This document shows, piece by piece, positions 47,550-56,955 of a stretch of DNA of 64,000 bases. Within the stretch, counting starts at the first letter, position 1. Each line of letters begins with the position of its first letter. The DNA comes from an uncultured Coriobacteriaceae bacterium. GTDB lineage: Bacteria; Actinomycetota; Coriobacteriia; Coriobacteriales; Atopobiaceae. Both the position numbers and the translations under genes were made by a program. The notes below the pieces were generated by a model. The model saw only the letters and a list, made by a program, of their open reading frames with translations. It did no database searches and was not told where the DNA came from. The DNA is taken from positions 21,421 through 85,420 of the forward strand of contig CADCHF010000028.1 in NCBI GenBank assembly GCA_902801175.1, read 5' to 3'.

Positions 47550-47796
47550 CGTCCCTCGACAGGCTGGAGGGCGTGGCAACGACTGTCGTTGTTGCTCGTA
47601 ATCACGTGAAAGCGGCGACCGCGCATTGCACGGACGCCGCAGACGTGAGCGATTGGTCGAAGGCAACGGCTATGCGCTACTCCTCTATGAGCTCGACATA
47701 TGTGGATGACGCCATAGATCGGGTGACAAGCCCTTTGAGCCGTCCTTGGCTCGGCTATCATGATGAGCCGCAAATCCCCTCGCAAAAGGAGTTCCC

Positions 47797-49161
47797 GTGG
47801 CGCAAGCAACCCGCTCGCACGACATCGACATGCTGCATGGCCCGCTTGTGCCCAAGATTATTGCCTTTGCGCTGCCCGTTGCCGCCAGTGGCTTTTTGCA
47901 ACAGATCTTCAATGCAGCCGACGTGGCGGTGGTGGGACGCTTTGCCGGCTCCGACGCGCTTGCGGCGGTGGGGGCCAACACCTACCTCGTCAGTCTGATG
48001 ATCAACTTCTTCGTGGGCATATCGCTTGGTGCCAACGTGACCATCGCCAACTACGTGGGTGAGGGGAACGAGGATGGCGTGCGCCGGTCCACTCATACGG
48101 CCATCGCGCTCTCGCTTGTGTGCGGGGCGCTGCTTGCACTGGGCGGGCAGTTTCTCGCGCGTTTGGTGCACCAGGCGGTCGGCACGCCCGAGGAGCTCAT
48201 CGACCAGGCCATGCTCTACTTCCGCGTCTATTACGCGGGAATGCCGGCCATCATGCTCTACAACTTTGCCTCGGCGGTGCTGCGCTCCAAAGGCGACACG
48301 CGCCGTCCGCTCGTGGTGCTCGTGGTGGCCGGCATCCTCAATGTGGCGCTCAACCTGCTCTTTGTGGTGGGCTTTGGCCTGGACGTTGCGGGCGTGGCGC
48401 TGGCGACGGTGCTCTCCAACGTGGTGAGCGGCTTGGCGCTGGTGGAGATGCTGCGACGCGAGACTGGGGCCTATCACCTGAGCCTGCGCAACCTCCGCAT
48501 CGATGCGGCCTCGTTCTCGCGTATCGTGCGTGTGGGACTTCCGGCGGGCATCCAGTCGTCGGTCTTCTCGCTCTCCAACATCGTGCTGCAGGCGGCCATC
48601 AACTCGCTTGGGCAAACGGCCATGGCGGCGACCACGGTGGCCACCAACTTCGAGTACTTCACCTACAACGCCATCCTGGGCTTTAGCCAGGCAGGCACCA
48701 CCTTTGTGAGCCAGAACGACGGTGCCGGAAACCAGGCGCGCTGCAAGCGCGTGACGCGCCTGACGCTGCTGCTGGGACCTGCGTTCACCTTTGTGGTGGG
48801 GGCGTTCTTCTATGTGCTGCGGGTGCCGTTCGTGGCGTTCTTCACCACCGATGCCGCGGTCAAGCCCTTGGCCTACGAGCGCATCCTGCGTGCGACGGGA
48901 TTCCAGTGGGTCAATGCCATCAACGAGATCTTCTCTGGCGCCATGCGCGGCTACAAGCGCTCCGCGGTGCCTGCTGCCATCAGTATCATCGGCATCTGCG
49001 GCGTGCGCATCCTGTGGGTGCATACGGGCTTTGTCATGCTGCACACCTATGCCGATCTCATCTTGGCCTATCCCATTAGCTGGGCGGTGACGGCGGTGGC
49101 CCAGGGTGTGGCTTACGCGCTGGTCATGCGGGCGCGAGCGCGCGAGGCGGCGGGCAGCTAA
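47797..49161 (+). CDS. MATE-family multidrug/Na+ efflux transporter
   Basis: A 454-residue inner-membrane exporter with 12 predicted helices in two similar halves. The starting segment LHGPLVPKIIAFALPVAASGFLQ (read LHGPLVPKI then IAFALPVAASG) and NAADVAVVGRFAGSDALAAVG are typical of the DinF/NorM-like group. The start is GTG at 47797 with AAAAGGAG five bases upstream. The 248-base gap before it holds a CAACGAC/GTCGTTG inverted repeat (47577-47591) and no recognised gene. Cargo is unknown; export of phenolic aglycones would suit the locus but is speculation. Confidence 0.9.
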   Translation: MAQATRSHDIDMLHGPLVPKIIAFALPVAASGFLQQIFNAADVAVVGRFAGSDALAAVGANTYLVSLMINFFVGISLGANVTIANYVGEGNEDGVRRSTHTAIALSLVCGALLALGGQFLARLVHQAVGTPEELIDQAMLYFRVYYAGMPAIMLYNFASAVLRSKGDTRRPLVVLVVAGILNVALNLLFVVGFGLDVAGVALATVLSNVVSGLALVEMLRRETGAYHLSLRNLRIDAASFSRIVRVGLPAGIQSSVFSLSNIVLQAAINSLGQTAMAATTVATNFEYFTYNAILGFSQAGTTFVSQNDGAGNQARCKRVTRLTLLLGPAFTFVVGAFFYVLRVPFVAFFTTDAAVKPLAYERILRATGFQWVNAINEIFSGAMRGYKRSAVPAAISIIGICGVRILWVHTGFVMLHTYADLILAYPISWAVTAVAQGVAYALVMRARAREAAGS

Positions 49162-49303
49162 GGGGCACGGGGTCGGGGGAGTGGGACACGGGGTCCCTTA
49201 ACTGCCCCCAAGTTGGTGGATGCGCGTCTCCGCTGGTCATGCGCGCGCAACAATCGGGCGGTAGGCTAGGGGCAGACCTCGATTCCCGACGATTGGAGCT
49301 GCC

Positions 49304-49825
49304 ATGTCCTTTATCGATCTTGCTACCGCCCGCTACTCTTGCCGCGCCTTCACTGACGAGCCGGTGACCCAGGCTGAACTCGACCAGCTGCTCGAGGCCG
49401 TGCGGGTGGCTCCTACTGCCAAGAACGCCCAGCCAGTCAAGGTGTGGGTCTTCCGCAGCGAGGAGGCGCTTGAGAAGATTCGCGCCTGCACGCGCTGCCA
49501 CTTTGACGCGCCGCTGCTCGTGCTCTTTGGTGCCGACTCGCAGGCCGAGGGCGTCTTCGTGCGTCCGTCCGACGGCCAGAACGCTGCCATTGGCGACGCG
49601 GTTATCGTGGCCACGCACTATATGCTTGAGGCCGAGGACCTAGGTCTCAACACCTGCTGGGTGGGCTTCTTCGACACGAAGGCCATTAACGAAGCGTTCC
49701 CGCAGACCGTGGGCTACGACCTGGTGGGACTCTTCCCCACGGGGCACGCCGATCCCGAGAAGGGCGGCCCCAGCCCGCGTCATCCTCAGCGCAAGGCGCT
49801 CGGCGAATACGTCGAGGAGCTGTAA
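49304..49825 (+). CDS. Nitroreductase-family flavoprotein
   Basis: A 173-residue FMN-dependent NAD(P)H oxidoreductase, usually a homodimer. The N-terminus ARYSCRAFTDEPV carries the Arg-Ser-x-Arg FMN phosphate-binding pattern. VRVAPTAKNAQPVKVWVF is the second FMN segment, and LGLNTCWVGFFD the C-terminal core. Short length fits the compact, often nitroaromatic- or quinone-reducing subgroup. A ribosome-binding GGAG lies before the ATG. Monocistronic, followed by hairpins. Confidence 0.88.
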   Translation: MSFIDLATARYSCRAFTDEPVTQAELDQLLEAVRVAPTAKNAQPVKVWVFRSEEALEKIRACTRCHFDAPLLVLFGADSQAEGVFVRPSDGQNAAIGDAVIVATHYMLEAEDLGLNTCWVGFFDTKAINEAFPQTVGYDLVGLFPTGHADPEKGGPSPRHPQRKALGEYVEEL

Positions 49826-49836
49826 GAAGCGTGTCG

Positions 49837-49859
49837 GCCCCGGCCAGGGAGGCCGGGGC
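49837..49859 (+). terminator. Hairpin after nitroreductase gene
   Basis: Perfect 9-bp stem GCCCCGGCC/GGCCGGGGC with a 5-base loop; no T run. Confidence 0.6.
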
Positions 49860-49908
49860 AACTGGGGGGACTGGGGGACATGCCCTGACACTCTCCCCAC
49901 GCTCGTCC

Positions 49909-49939
49909 CCGTCCATTGGGGACGGTTCCTTTTGGACGG
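49909..49939. repeat. Dispersed GGGGACGGTTCC repeat
   Basis: CCGTCC-ATTGGGGACGGTTCC ending in GGACGG, so both ends are complementary. Followed by GTCCCTTTGACACACC (49951-49966), a scrap of the other repeat family. Confidence 0.8.
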
Positions 49940-49981
49940 CGCATCATGTCGTCCCTTTGACACACCGGGTTTGAAGACGAC

Positions 49982-50020
49982 GGCGGCGGTCCCAGACGCT
50001 TGGGACCGCCGCCTCGCTTT
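49982..50020. terminator. Strong terminator between nitroreductase and SnoaL-like genes
   Basis: Perfect 13-bp stem (49982-49994 with 50001-50013), 6-base loop, then TCGCTTTT. Confidence 0.85.
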
Positions 50021-50084
50021 TCTGTGCGCTCTGTGCTCGCACAAATGGACCAGATGAATGGACGCGGATGCGCGAGCCAATCCC

Positions 50085-50447
50085 CTAGAACTGGCCGTTG
50101 TCGTTGGCGGGCACCTGCTGGGGATCGAGGTGCTGCACGACGTCCCAGTGCTCGGCGAGCTTTCCGTCCTGCATGCGATAGATGTCGCACACCTTGTTTA
50201 CGCCCATGTCGACGGTGCACTTGAAGAAGACCATTACGAGGTCGCCCTCCTCCACAATGTGGATGATCTCCATCTTGGGATGTATGGAGAAGAAGCCCTC
50301 GCAGAAACGCTCAAAGCCGTCGCGGCCGTCCTCCACGGTGGGGTTGTGCTGCTTGTAGCTGGGCAGCATGTACTCGTCCAGCTTTGAGGTGTCCCAGGCG
50401 TTGAAGACCTCCTCGTAGAACTTCTCGACAATCTGCTTGTTGGTCAT
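50085..50447 (-). CDS. SnoaL-like/NTF2-fold protein
   Basis: A 120-residue single-domain cone-shaped fold (alpha+beta barrel). NKQIVEKFYEEVFNAWD opens the helices, and YKQHNPTVEDGRDGFERF is the typical SnoaL-like loop with His and Asp lining the pocket. Members act as small cyclases, hydrolases or ligand binders; the role here is unknown. AAAGGAG precedes the ATG. It is divergent from the GH78 gene at 50.7 kb, 225 bases apart, and shares that control region. Confidence 0.82.
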   Translation of the reverse strand: MTNKQIVEKFYEEVFNAWDTSKLDEYMLPSYKQHNPTVEDGRDGFERFCEGFFSIHPKMEIIHIVEEGDLVMVFFKCTVDMGVNKVCDIYRMQDGKLAEHWDVVQHLDPQQVPANDNGQF

Positions 50448-50570
50448 CTCACGTTCTCCTTTGTTGACTGGCCAAATACGAGCATTCCTATTGGTGGATA
50501 TGCTGCCATACGTGCAGCAATTTCATGGTAAACGTTTGGTGCGCTACGCATTTGCTAAAATGCAGTTCTC

Positions 50571-50582
50571 TTTTTTCGAAAA
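50571..50582. promoter_or_regulatory. TTTCGAAA candidate rhamnose operator (copy 4, upstream of GH78)
   Basis: TTTTTTCGAAAA; core 50574-50581, about 100 bases before the GH78 start. ATTTGCTAAAA (50550-50560) lies upstream as in copy 3. A -10-like TATAAA (50631-50636) lies about 53 bases downstream without a good -35. Confidence 0.58.
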
Positions 50583-50672
50583 TCGATACAAGCATCTCTA
50601 GACCTATTCCCACCCTCGTGCCTTCTCCTGTATAAAACGATTAACAGCAGGAAAAGAGCAGTGGAGGACACA

Positions 50673-53453
50673 ATGAAGATCACGAGGATGCGCGTCAATC
50701 ACCTCAAAGAGGCACTTGGTTTTAGACTTTCGTCCACGATGTTCTCGTGGGTTGTCGAGGAGTCTGCCGGTACGCACGCAACGGCCTCGCGCATTGTGGT
50801 GACCTCCAACGGCACAACTGTTGCCGACACCGACTGGGCGGAGCTTGACTCGCTGGCCGCCAAGGTGGACGTGCCCCTGCAGCCGCGGACCCGTTACGAG
50901 TGGACTGTCTCCGTGCGCACCGATGCAGGCGAGGAGCTCACCTCTCCTGTGGCAACCTTTGAGACTGGCAAGATGGACGAGCCTTGGACGGCCCAGTGGC
51001 TCTCCTGCGACGGCGCCGAGTCCCCTCGTCATCCCGTCTTTTCGACCTCCCTCACCCTTGCCGGCGAAGTTACCTCCGCTCGCCTCTATGCTTGTGGCAT
51101 GGGATTCTACGACGCCAGCATCAACGGCGAGCGCGTGGGCGACGAGTACCTTGCTCCCGGCACCAACGCCTATGATCGCTGGCTGCAGGTGCAGACCTAC
51201 GACGTGACCGAGCATCTGCGCGCCGCGGGCGAGCAAGCCGAGCTCTCGTTCCTCATGGGCAACGGCTGGTGGAAGGGCCGCTTTGGCTTTATCCCCGAGG
51301 ACCGCGGCTTCTATGGCAACGACTGGCGCCTGATCGCCGAGCTGCATGTGACCTACGCCGATGGTCGCGAGGAGGTCTTTGGCACCGGCGAGGGTTGGAC
51401 CATGACCCGCTCCAACATCACGGGCTCCAACATCTACGACGGCATGTATGTGGACGACACCCTGCCTGCGACCGATTCCGTGCCCGCAGCGCTGCTCGAC
51501 GAGGACGAGGCGGCAGCCGCGACCGCCAAGCTCACCGACCGCCTCTCGCTGCCCGTTCGTGCGCACGAGACCTTTGCACCCACGGTCGTGGACGTCCCTT
51601 CCGGCGACCTCGTGCTCGACATGGGCCAGGAGTACGCCGGCACCTTCCGCCTGCACGTGAGCGAGCCTGCGGGCACGCGCATCCATGTGCAGCTGGGTGA
51701 GCTGCTGCAGGGCGGCGAGTTCTATCGCGACAACCTGCGCTCCGCCAAGCAGGAGTTCGTGTACGTGAGCGATGGTGCCGAGCACGTGCTGGAGCCGCGC
51801 TTCACCTACTACGGCTATCGCTACGTGCGCATCGCTGGCCTCTCGCACTTTGACGCAGCCGACTTCACCGGCGTTGCCCTCTACTCTAGCTTTGAGGAGG
51901 CAGGCGCCCTCACCACCGGTCACAGGCTGGTCAACCAGCTGGTCTCCAACAGCCGCTGGGGCATGAAGAGCAACTTTGTGGACACCCCCACCGACTGCCC
52001 GCAGCGCGACGAGCGCATGGGCTGGACCGGAGACGCGCAGGTGTTTGCCCCCACGGCCCTCTACCTCGCCGATCAACTGCCCTTCTATCGCAAGTTTGCC
52101 TACGACATGGCGCAGGAGGCCGCCAAGCACGACGGCGGCGCGCCGCTGGTGGCCCCGTCCTTCATGCTGGACGGCCCGGGCTGCGCGGTGTGGGGCGACG
52201 CCACCTGCTTTATCCCTTGGCAGAGCTACGTGTTTAGCGGCGACGCTTCGGTGCTGGCCGAGCACTACGACGCCATGAGCGGCTGGGTCGACTACATCGA
52301 GCGTGTGGACGAGGGCGAGAAGCACCTCTGGGGTGGCCTGCATCAGCTGGGCGACTGGCTGGCCCTCGACGCTCCCAAGAACGACCGCACTGGCGCCACC
52401 GATCCCGACTTCATCTCCTACCTCTACTGGTGGCGGAGTGCCTGCGAGGTCGCCGAGGCCGCACGCGTGCTCGGCAAGACCGACGACGCTGCCCGCTACG
52501 ACGCCATGGCCCAGCGCGTAAGCGACTACATCTACGCCGAATACTTCTCGCCCAACGGTCGCTGCGCCGTTACCACCCAGACCGCCTACGCCCTCTGCCT
52601 GGCCTTTGGCTTTGGCTCGCCCGAGTTCTCGGCCTTCGCGCTCGACCGCGCGCTCACCCGCAACGAGGGCAAGCTCATCACTGGCTTTGTGGGCACCAAC
52701 TTCCTCCCGCGTGCCCTTTGCATTGCTGGCATGCCCAATAAGGCCTACGACCTGCTGATGAACGAGGAGTATCCCGGCTGGCTGCGCGAGGTCAAGCTTG
52801 GTGCCACCACCATTTGGGAGCGCTGGAACTCGCTCGACGACGACGGCGTGATCACGGGCATTGGCATGAACTCGATGAACCACTATTCCTACGGCTCCAT
52901 CACCGAGTGGCTCTTTGGCTACGCCGCTGGCCTGCGTCCGGTGGAGAGTGAGCCGGGCTTCCGCCGCGCCGTCGTGGCGCCGCTGCCCAGCTGGCGCCTC
53001 GGGCATCTGACCTGCGAGCGCACGAGCTCTGCGGGAACCTGGCGTGTTGCTTGGTCCTGCGTGGACGAGCATCACCTGCGCCTTGAGCTCACCGTGCCCT
53101 TTGGTTGCACGGCCGAGGTCGAGCTCCCGCTGGCGCCCGCGAGTGCTTACGACGAGCTTGGTGGCCGCGAGCTTGGTGCCGGTACCTACCAGGTGACCTA
53201 CGAGACCACCACGCCGCTGCGCCGCGTGCCCTCGGTCGACTGGCCCATCGGCGACCTGCTGGCTGCTCCCGACACCGACGCTATCGTGCGCGCCCACTGC
53301 AAGCCCGACTGGGTTGCCCCCGACGAGCTTGGCACCTCGATGCGCGACCTGGCCTACAAGCTGGCCCGCGGATCGCGCCCGATGAGCGAAGAAGCGCTCG
53401 CTGCCTGTGACGCCGAGCTACGTGCCCTGGCCGAGAAGGGCCCCGAGGACTAG
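50673..53453 (+). CDS. GH78 alpha-L-rhamnosidase, large form
   Basis: A 926-residue paralogue of the gene at 31.4 kb, alike along its whole length including the extra C-terminal tail. Catalytic motifs are TDCPQRDERMGWTGDA (about residue 442) and ATTIWERW (about 710), followed by NHYSYGSI. N-terminal beta-domains carry WVVEE and TRYEWTVSVRTDAG. No signal peptide. GGAGG precedes the ATG at 50673; the in-frame GTG at 50661 is less likely. It is followed after 132 bases by a PTS gene, so import and rhamnose release may be co-expressed. Confidence 0.93.
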   Translation: MKITRMRVNHLKEALGFRLSSTMFSWVVEESAGTHATASRIVVTSNGTTVADTDWAELDSLAAKVDVPLQPRTRYEWTVSVRTDAGEELTSPVATFETGKMDEPWTAQWLSCDGAESPRHPVFSTSLTLAGEVTSARLYACGMGFYDASINGERVGDEYLAPGTNAYDRWLQVQTYDVTEHLRAAGEQAELSFLMGNGWWKGRFGFIPEDRGFYGNDWRLIAELHVTYADGREEVFGTGEGWTMTRSNITGSNIYDGMYVDDTLPATDSVPAALLDEDEAAAATAKLTDRLSLPVRAHETFAPTVVDVPSGDLVLDMGQEYAGTFRLHVSEPAGTRIHVQLGELLQGGEFYRDNLRSAKQEFVYVSDGAEHVLEPRFTYYGYRYVRIAGLSHFDAADFTGVALYSSFEEAGALTTGHRLVNQLVSNSRWGMKSNFVDTPTDCPQRDERMGWTGDAQVFAPTALYLADQLPFYRKFAYDMAQEAAKHDGGAPLVAPSFMLDGPGCAVWGDATCFIPWQSYVFSGDASVLAEHYDAMSGWVDYIERVDEGEKHLWGGLHQLGDWLALDAPKNDRTGATDPDFISYLYWWRSACEVAEAARVLGKTDDAARYDAMAQRVSDYIYAEYFSPNGRCAVTTQTAYALCLAFGFGSPEFSAFALDRALTRNEGKLITGFVGTNFLPRALCIAGMPNKAYDLLMNEEYPGWLREVKLGATTIWERWNSLDDDGVITGIGMNSMNHYSYGSITEWLFGYAAGLRPVESEPGFRRAVVAPLPSWRLGHLTCERTSSAGTWRVAWSCVDEHHLRLELTVPFGCTAEVELPLAPASAYDELGGRELGAGTYQVTYETTTPLRRVPSVDWPIGDLLAAPDTDAIVRAHCKPDWVAPDELGTSMRDLAYKLARGSRPMSEEALAACDAELRALAEKGPED

Positions 53454-53585
53454 CCGCGGCGGGCTGAGCCCGCTCCATCACCACAAGAACCATCTGCAAA
53501 TTGGCACTGCTCGCGCAGTGATGGACCACTGCGCGCAAAAAAAGACCGGATACACCCGGAAAACGAAGGAAGGAAAGGGAAAACA

Positions 53586-54968
53586 ATGGCACAAGATTGG
53601 AACAAGCTCGCTGCCGACGTGATCGAGCTCGTGGGAGGCCCCGACAACATCACCTCCATCACGCACTGCGTCACCCGCCTGCGCTTCATGCTCAAGGACG
53701 AGAGCAAGGCCGACGACCAGCGCATTGGTCAGCTGAACGGTGTCATCCAGGTGATGCATGCCTCTGGCCAGTACCAGGTGGTCATTGGCAACAAGGTGGG
53801 CGAGGCCTACGATGCCGTGGTCGCGCTGCTTCCGGGTCTGGCCGCCGGCGAGGTCGAGGCTGAGGAGGCAGAGAAGAAGGGTGGCTTCAGCCTCAACGCC
53901 CTCTTTGATATTGTCTCGGGCATCTTCGTTCCGTTCATCGGCATCTTTACCGCAGCCGGTCTTGCTCGCGCCCTGGTGATGATGGCCGTCACGCTGGGCT
54001 GGATGGACCAGGCCAGCTCCACCTACGTGGTGCTCAACTCCATCGGCGACGGCGTCTTCCAGTTCCTGCCCATCTTCATCGCGTGCACCGCGGCAAAGAA
54101 GTTCAAGTGCAACCAGTGGATTGCCATGGGCGTGGCGGCCTTCCTGGTGTGCCCCTCGATGGTCGGCCTCAAGGACGCCTTTGCCGAGGCCGGCGGCCCC
54201 AACCTCTTTGGCGTGCCCGTGGTGCTGCCCGACTCTGGCTACCTGCAGGCCGTGTTCCCCATCATCTTTGCCGTCTACCTGCAGTCTTGGCTCGAGAAGC
54301 CGATGAAGCTCCTGCCGGGCGTCCTGCGTGACCTGCTGGGCAACATGCTCGTGCTCGTGCTCACCTCGCTCATCACCCTCATGGTTGTTGGCCCCGTGAT
54401 CAACACCATCTCTGGCTGGATCGCCGCTGGTCTCATGGCCATCCTGAACGTTGCTCCCGTGCTCGCCGGCTTCCTCATCGCTGCCCTCTGGCCCGTCCTC
54501 ATCATCTTTGGTATGCACTGGGGCATCATCCCCATCATGATCTCGAACCTCATGACCCTTGGCTACGACGTGATTGGCCCCATCACCAATGGCACCAACT
54601 ACGTGATTGGCGCAGTCGTGCTGGCCATCCTGCTCAAGACCAAGAAGCAGGGCGTGCGCACCACCGCCACTGAGTGCCTGGCCTCCGCTTGGCTCGGCGC
54701 CATCACTGAGCCTGCCATCTACGGCCTGCTTCTCAAGTTCAAGCGCCCGTTTGCCACCATGGCCCTTGCCTGCGGCATCTCTGGCGCCGTGACCGCCGCC
54801 ATTGGCGTGCACCAGGTGGGCATACTCACCACCTCCGTCCTCACCCTGCCGGTGCTGGCTGCCACCAACGGCGTACCCCACGTGATTGGCATCCTGGTTG
54901 CCGCCGTGGCAGGCTTTGTGGCCACCTACCTCTTTGGCTTCAACGACGACATGGTTGTCGACGAGTAG
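53586..54968 (+). CDS. PTS sugar transporter EIIBC, sucrose/beta-glucoside type
   Basis: A 460-residue permease. EIIB has phospho-Cys28 in HCVTRLRF (domain about 1-88). EIIC follows (about 100-450), with GAITEPAIYGLLLKFKRP as the conserved late loop. No EIIA domain. GAAGGAAAGGGAAAACA precedes the ATG. It lies between a rhamnosidase and a ROK sugar kinase. It is the most divergent of the three EIIBC genes here. The cargo is not readable; a hexose or deoxyhexose glycoside is plausible. Confidence 0.9.
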   Translation: MAQDWNKLAADVIELVGGPDNITSITHCVTRLRFMLKDESKADDQRIGQLNGVIQVMHASGQYQVVIGNKVGEAYDAVVALLPGLAAGEVEAEEAEKKGGFSLNALFDIVSGIFVPFIGIFTAAGLARALVMMAVTLGWMDQASSTYVVLNSIGDGVFQFLPIFIACTAAKKFKCNQWIAMGVAAFLVCPSMVGLKDAFAEAGGPNLFGVPVVLPDSGYLQAVFPIIFAVYLQSWLEKPMKLLPGVLRDLLGNMLVLVLTSLITLMVVGPVINTISGWIAAGLMAILNVAPVLAGFLIAALWPVLIIFGMHWGIIPIMISNLMTLGYDVIGPITNGTNYVIGAVVLAILLKTKKQGVRTTATECLASAWLGAITEPAIYGLLLKFKRPFATMALACGISGAVTAAIGVHQVGILTTSVLTLPVLAATNGVPHVIGILVAAVAGFVATYLFGFNDDMVVDE

Positions 54969-55013
54969 CCCTTCCTTCCCGGCCGAGGTGCTTGCGGGTG
55001 CCTCGGCCGTTCT
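54968..55013 (+). terminator. Hairpin terminator with leading pyrimidine tract
   Basis: GCCCTTCCTTCCC (54968-54980) starts at the last base of the stop codon and leads into CGGCCGAGG/CCTCGGCCG (54980-54988, 55001-55009), then TTCTTTC. Confidence 0.75.
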
Positions 55014-55058
55014 TTCACCCAAAGGCTTTTGCAACGCGAACGAGCGAGGAGATCAGAC

Positions 55059-55952
55059 ATGAGCAAGCAGTTTCTCTGCATGGACGTAGGTGGCACCAAC
55101 ACGCGCGTGGGCGTGGTCAACGAGCAGCTCGAGGTGTTGGGATCGGCCATTGAGCGTACGCCTGAGCTAGCGGCCAAGGGCATTGGCGTGGGTCTGTGCG
55201 ACCTGGCGTTGCGCTGGGTCGAGCTGGCCAAGGCCGAGGGAGGCACCATTGAGGGCGTGATTATTGGCGTCCCGGCAACGGTGGATGCAAGCTGCCGCGT
55301 GGTGCTGCAGGCGCCAAACGTGGAAGGACTCACCGGTTTGCCCCTGGCCGACCTTGTTGAGCAGACCACGGGAATCCCAACGATGGTCGAAAAGGACGTC
55401 AACCTGCTGATTCTCTCGGATATCTACTCGCTGGGTATCGACGCGGCTTCCACGGTCTGTGGCGTGTACTTTGGCACGGGCATTGGCAATGCGCTCTACC
55501 TGGGTGGCAGGGTGTGGCACGGCGCGCACGGCTCGGCCGGTGAGCTTGGGCATGTGCCTGCGCTCGGACGCACCGAGGTCTGTGGCTGCGGCAACCCTGG
55601 CTGCCTTGAGTGCTTTGGCGGCGGCCATCACCTGGCGAGCGTTGTTACCGAGCATTATCCCGAGACGCCCATCGGCCGCGCGTTTGCCGATCTGGCTGGT
55701 ACGCCCGAGGTCGAGGAGGTGCTCGAGGCCATGGCCATCGCCGTGGCGGCCGAGGCCAACATCATCGACCCCGACGAGGTCATCATCGGCGGTGGTCTGC
55801 CGCTCATGGAGGGCTTCGACCGCGAGGCGTTTGGCAAGCGCGTGTACACCCACCTGCGCAAGCCCTACCCGGCCGAGACCCTCGAGCTGCGCTACTCGCG
55901 CCAGGGCCAGCTGAGCGGCCTCATTGGTGGCGCGATCTGCCTCTCCCGCTAG
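55059..55952 (+). CDS. ROK-family sugar kinase
   Basis: A 297-residue ATP-dependent hexose kinase of the ROK family. The phosphate loop MDVGGTNTRVGVV is at about residues 7-19. The Zn-binding motif is CGCGNPGCLECFGGG (about 175). EKDVNLLILSDIY carries the catalytic Asp. Glucokinase or allose kinase are the likely activities; the sequence does not settle it. GAGGAG precedes the ATG at 55059. It follows the PTS gene by 90 bases, past the hairpin, and could phosphorylate the free sugar left when the glycoside is split. Confidence 0.88.
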   Translation: MSKQFLCMDVGGTNTRVGVVNEQLEVLGSAIERTPELAAKGIGVGLCDLALRWVELAKAEGGTIEGVIIGVPATVDASCRVVLQAPNVEGLTGLPLADLVEQTTGIPTMVEKDVNLLILSDIYSLGIDAASTVCGVYFGTGIGNALYLGGRVWHGAHGSAGELGHVPALGRTEVCGCGNPGCLECFGGGHHLASVVTEHYPETPIGRAFADLAGTPEVEEVLEAMAIAVAAEANIIDPDEVIIGGGLPLMEGFDREAFGKRVYTHLRKPYPAETLELRYSRQGQLSGLIGGAICLSR

Positions 55953-55960
55953 CTTGGCCT

Positions 55961-56010
55961 CCGTCCATCGGGGGCGGTTCCTCTTGGACGGAACCGTCCC
56001 CGATGGACGG
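55961..56010. repeat. Long palindrome built from the GGGGACGGTTCC repeat
   Basis: Two 21-base arms (55961-55981 and 55990-56010) pair with only wobble mismatches around an 8-base loop. It fills the gap between convergent ROK and AraC genes and probably works as a two-way terminator. Confidence 0.85.
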
Positions 56011-56011
56011 G

Positions 56012-56881
56012 CTACGACTCTCGTGCGAGGTTGCGGTAGGCGCGCGGCGTCATGTCGCTCATCTGCGAGAAGCGGTACGAGAAGTTGCTCTCGCTGGTAA
56101 AGCCGACCTGCTTTGCAATGGTCCCAATGGGAAGGTCGGTCTCCATCAAGAGCTGCTTGGCCCGGGTGATGCGGTAGCGCAGGAGAAAGTCGTGCGGAGA
56201 GGTCTCCATCTGCTGGCGGAAGAGCCGCGTGAGATAACTCGTGCTCACAGCGGCGGCTCGCGCCAGGTCCTCCACAGTGATGCGCTCGGCATAGTGCTCG
56301 GCAACGTAGTTTTGTGCGAGCACGACTGGGCTGTCGGAGGGAACCTCATCGCGCGAACGTGCGATGAGCATGCTCGAGAGCAACCCGTGGACAGCCAGCC
56401 CCACCAGCTCGCCATCCATCACGCTGTCGTGCTCGAGCCGCTCGAGAATGGCGTCCCAATGTGGTTGCACGCGCGAGCGGGGAACCGCAACGGGAGTGAG
56501 CGCTGGAAGGCCAAGGCGCCGCGCGGTCGCCTCGACGCCTGAGCCCTGGACATGCGCCCACAGGTGGTACCAATGATAGCCCGAAGGTGCGGTTCCATAG
56601 GCTTGAGGCGAGCGACAGTCCATGAGCAGCATCTGCCCGTGGCGTATGAGGGCGGTGCGCCTGCCCTGATGGACAAAGCCCGTTCCATCAAAGGTGTAAA
56701 AGAGGAGGTAGCTGTCTTTGCCATTGCGCTCGGTCACAAAGCCGCGCTCGCCGTAGAGCGCTCCGGCCTCGGTGCACACATAGGGCATCTCCAGCTGAAC
56801 GGCGCTGGGGGTATTGGCCAGCCAAAAGCTCCGGCGGTCAAGGTATCCTCCGATTTTGTAGTGCTCGGTGCTCGATCCCAT
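56012..56881 (-). CDS. AraC-family transcriptional regulator
   Basis: A 289-residue protein: N-terminal cupin-type sensor (about 10-160, with QMLLMDCRSPQAYG) and C-terminal AraC double helix-turn-helix (about 185-285; VEDLARAAAVSTSYLTRLF and VGFTSESNFSYRFSQM). Start choice is uncertain. The ATG at 56881 is favoured by the domain boundary and a weak GTGGCGG; an ATG at 56923 is also in frame. It is divergent from an esterase gene 74 bases away and next to ROK/PTS/GH78, so it may control one or both sides. Confidence 0.85.
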   Translation of the reverse strand: MGSSTEHYKIGGYLDRRSFWLANTPSAVQLEMPYVCTEAGALYGERGFVTERNGKDSYLLFYTFDGTGFVHQGRRTALIRHGQMLLMDCRSPQAYGTAPSGYHWYHLWAHVQGSGVEATARRLGLPALTPVAVPRSRVQPHWDAILERLEHDSVMDGELVGLAVHGLLSSMLIARSRDEVPSDSPVVLAQNYVAEHYAERITVEDLARAAAVSTSYLTRLFRQQMETSPHDFLLRYRITRAKQLLMETDLPIGTIAKQVGFTSESNFSYRFSQMSDMTPRAYRNLARES

Positions 56882-56955
56882 GGTTCCGCCACTCTGTCGC
56901 ACGATTCTGATTTTGCAACTCACCTACGTTGTATCACGAACGAAAGGACAACGTC

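Noticed and set aside
47573..47796. Small gene before the MATE transporter
   Set aside because: A frame can be read (RYSSMSSTYVDDAIDRV) but it has no start signal and runs into the MATE start in another frame; more likely remnant or leader DNA.
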